Assembly (NCBI GenBank): GCA_905212505.1
Contig: CAJMEO010000024.1
Location: 1-6,721 of the forward strand
DNA length: 6,721 nt
Source: an uncultured Christensenella sp.
GTDB taxonomy: Bacteria; Bacillota; Clostridia; Christensenellales; UBA1242
Direction of reading: 5' to 3'
Shown: positions 5,554 through 6,721 of the stretch, in pieces
How positions within the stretch are numbered: the first letter of the stretch is position 1
How the letters are laid out: each line of letters begins with the position of its first letter
Notes under the pieces: generated by a model
Seen by the model: the letters and a program-made list of their open reading frames with translations, nothing else
Database searches by the model: none
What the model was told of the DNA's origin: nothing
Made by a program: the position numbers and the translations under genes

Positions 5554-6244
5554 ATTTCTCATTTTTTAAATGCACAACAAAACTATCATCATTTTCATTA
5601 TATATTGCGAGTAGAATGTTTTTAAGATCTTTTTTGCTGTTTATGTTAAGTTTAAAATATAGCCAAGCTATATCTTTGCCAATTTCTTTAAGCGCAAACT
5701 GCGAAACTTGACCATCAACTATTATATTTTGTGGAAGCAACGCCTTTTCGGTTTTTATTTTTAAATCTTCACACACAACAGGTTTTTGCTCACTTTTTGG
5801 AAGGACACTCAAACTGCCATCAGTCTCAAAAATTCCATAGGCAATATCGTCAAAATCAAAATAGCCTTTGCTTCTTGCTAAAGCTGTTAAATCGTTTAAA
5901 TCTAGTTTACTTTTCTTTAATTGCTTATAATCAATCACTCCATCTTTAATAATCACCATGGGAGAGCCCTTAAAAAATTTCTTCATTGAATTTGTTTTTG
6001 TGCTTAACATATCAACAATAAGGGTTAAGCCAAAAAACACACCCATACTTATTAAATAATAATAAAAAGGTTTATTAGATGTGTTTGTTGCCATTTCAGC
6101 GGCAATAGAACCAATGGAAATTCCCACAACATAATCTATAAAATCAAGTTCGCCAACTTGTTTTTTGCCAAGCAATTTTGCAACAACAAAAAGCGTTAAA
6201 AAAGAACCTATTGCTATTAATAAAATATGAATTTCATCACTCAT
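5552..6244 (-). CDS. YetF-like membrane protein, DUF421 family
   Basis: The product has 230 residues. Three N-terminal membrane helices (about 7-24, 36-52 and 59-80) precede a cytoplasmic domain. The DUF421 signature LGKKQVGELDFIDYVVGISIGSIAAE spans residues 25-50. The conserved KGSPMVIIKDGVID (92-105) and the DLTALARSKGYFDFDDIAYGIFETDGSLSV region (118-147) follow, as in B. subtilis YetF and its paralogues. The biochemical role is unknown; relatives occur in spore-former genomes, some linked to spoVA-type operons. The start has an SD, AAAGGA, 8 nt upstream inside the preceding gene, and only 1 nt separates it from that gene's stop, so the two form one operon. The length is close to the family's usual size of about 220-230. 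A terminator follows directly at the stop. Confidence 0.9.
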   Translation of the reverse strand: MSDEIHILLIAIGSFLTLFVVAKLLGKKQVGELDFIDYVVGISIGSIAAEMATNTSNKPFYYYLISMGVFFGLTLIVDMLSTKTNSMKKFFKGSPMVIIKDGVIDYKQLKKSKLDLNDLTALARSKGYFDFDDIAYGIFETDGSLSVLPKSEQKPVVCEDLKIKTEKALLPQNIIVDGQVSQFALKEIGKDIAWLYFKLNINSKKDLKNILLAIYNENDDSFVVHLKNEK

Positions 6245-6245
6245 A

Positions 6246-6719
6246 TTAAATTTCCTTTAAGAATTTTTTTAAGTTATTAAAATTTTCTTCTTCAAGATTT
6301 AACAAATCTTGTAATAAAGAATAAAGTTTGTTGTTTAATCCTTTATAGTCACACAGGTCTTTATAACAAGTGAGTGTTCCCATAACCGTGCCAATAAGCA
6401 TCATTTCGGCAAGATGACGAGTGCTTTTGTCGGCTATTGTTGTCATTTTGATTGATGTGTAAAGCCTTGCCTTTTCAAAAATATTATTATCTTTTGGTTT
6501 AACTTTTATATCCAAACACACATTCAAAAGAGAATTTTTAAATTCTAAGTATTTTTGTTTTTCACAGTTTAATTCTTTTAACAATCTTTCATCTTTGTTA
6601 ATTTTTAAAATTTCCTCTATAGATTTAAGTGCGGTTGACAAATTTTGATAGATTGTGTTCACAAAATCTTCAATTCTTTCTTCGTTTTTTTTAAGTTTTT
6701 CTTCTTTTTTAATAAACAT
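6246..6719 (-). CDS. All-helical, ferritin-like bundle protein of unknown function
   Basis: This 157-residue Lys- and Glu-rich protein has no membrane segment or signal peptide. It reads as four amphipathic helices (about 8-40, 43-72, 81-120 and 126-155). The best-conserved-looking part is the third helix, YTSIKMTTIADKSTRHLAEM (87-106), followed by LIGTVMGTL. That pattern resembles small clostridial helical-bundle proteins of the ferritin or DUF2383 size class, but I see no clear di-iron ExxH set and do not assign metal binding. It lies 1 nt upstream of the YetF-like gene and is translated in the same operon, suggesting a linked role, perhaps at the membrane. The ATG at 6719 is 2 nt from the window edge, so its SD is not visible and the true start could lie further upstream. 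Confidence 0.7.
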   Translation of the reverse strand: MFIKKEEKLKKNEERIEDFVNTIYQNLSTALKSIEEILKINKDERLLKELNCEKQKYLEFKNSLLNVCLDIKVKPKDNNIFEKARLYTSIKMTTIADKSTRHLAEMMLIGTVMGTLTCYKDLCDYKGLNNKLYSLLQDLLNLEEENFNNLKKFLKEI

Positions 6720-6721
6720 TT

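Overview
The window is a strongly A+T-rich, gene-dense stretch of bacterial chromosome. It uses the standard bacterial code, Shine-Dalgarno (SD) sequences of the AGGAGG type and very short intergenic gaps. A CwlD-type cortex amidase, a YetF (DUF421) protein and low GC point to a low-GC Bacillota, most likely an uncultivated clostridial lineage; this placement is inference. One gene argues against a textbook Clostridium. The alanyl-tRNA synthetase is a short form with no C-terminal C-Ala domain, and its motifs resemble the short enzymes common in Patescibacteria/CPR and some reduced Firmicutes.

Layout. Positions 1-1406 (minus) hold the N-terminal 468 residues of a large membrane-anchored beta-repeat protein (DUF4097-like) that runs off the left edge. 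Upstream of it is a near-consensus extended -10 promoter. It is divergent from a cwlD-like amidase (1573-2253, plus). The amidase meets alaS (2254-4059, minus) tail to tail with no base between the stop codons, and the probable alaS terminator lies inside the amidase coding sequence. Positions 4060-4329 are the main non-coding stretch. Within it, 4193-4322 is an unusual 130-bp block bounded by a perfect 10-bp inverted repeat and almost fully foldable. Further right, all genes are on the minus strand: an HD-domain hydrolase (4330-4911) behind a two-helix membrane protein (4919-5494) in one operon, then a YetF/DUF421 membrane protein (5552-6244) behind a helical-bundle protein (6246-6719) in another. 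A compact terminator-promoter overlap separates the two operons.

How the genes fit together. The window mixes housekeeping (alaS), envelope or spore functions (cwlD-like, YetF-like, the anchored beta-repeat protein) and poorly characterised small proteins. I see no mobile-element protein, CRISPR array, rRNA or tRNA. The item most likely to be undescribed is the structured block at 4193-4322, which could be a MITE-like element or a non-coding RNA. The short divergent AlaRS is second.
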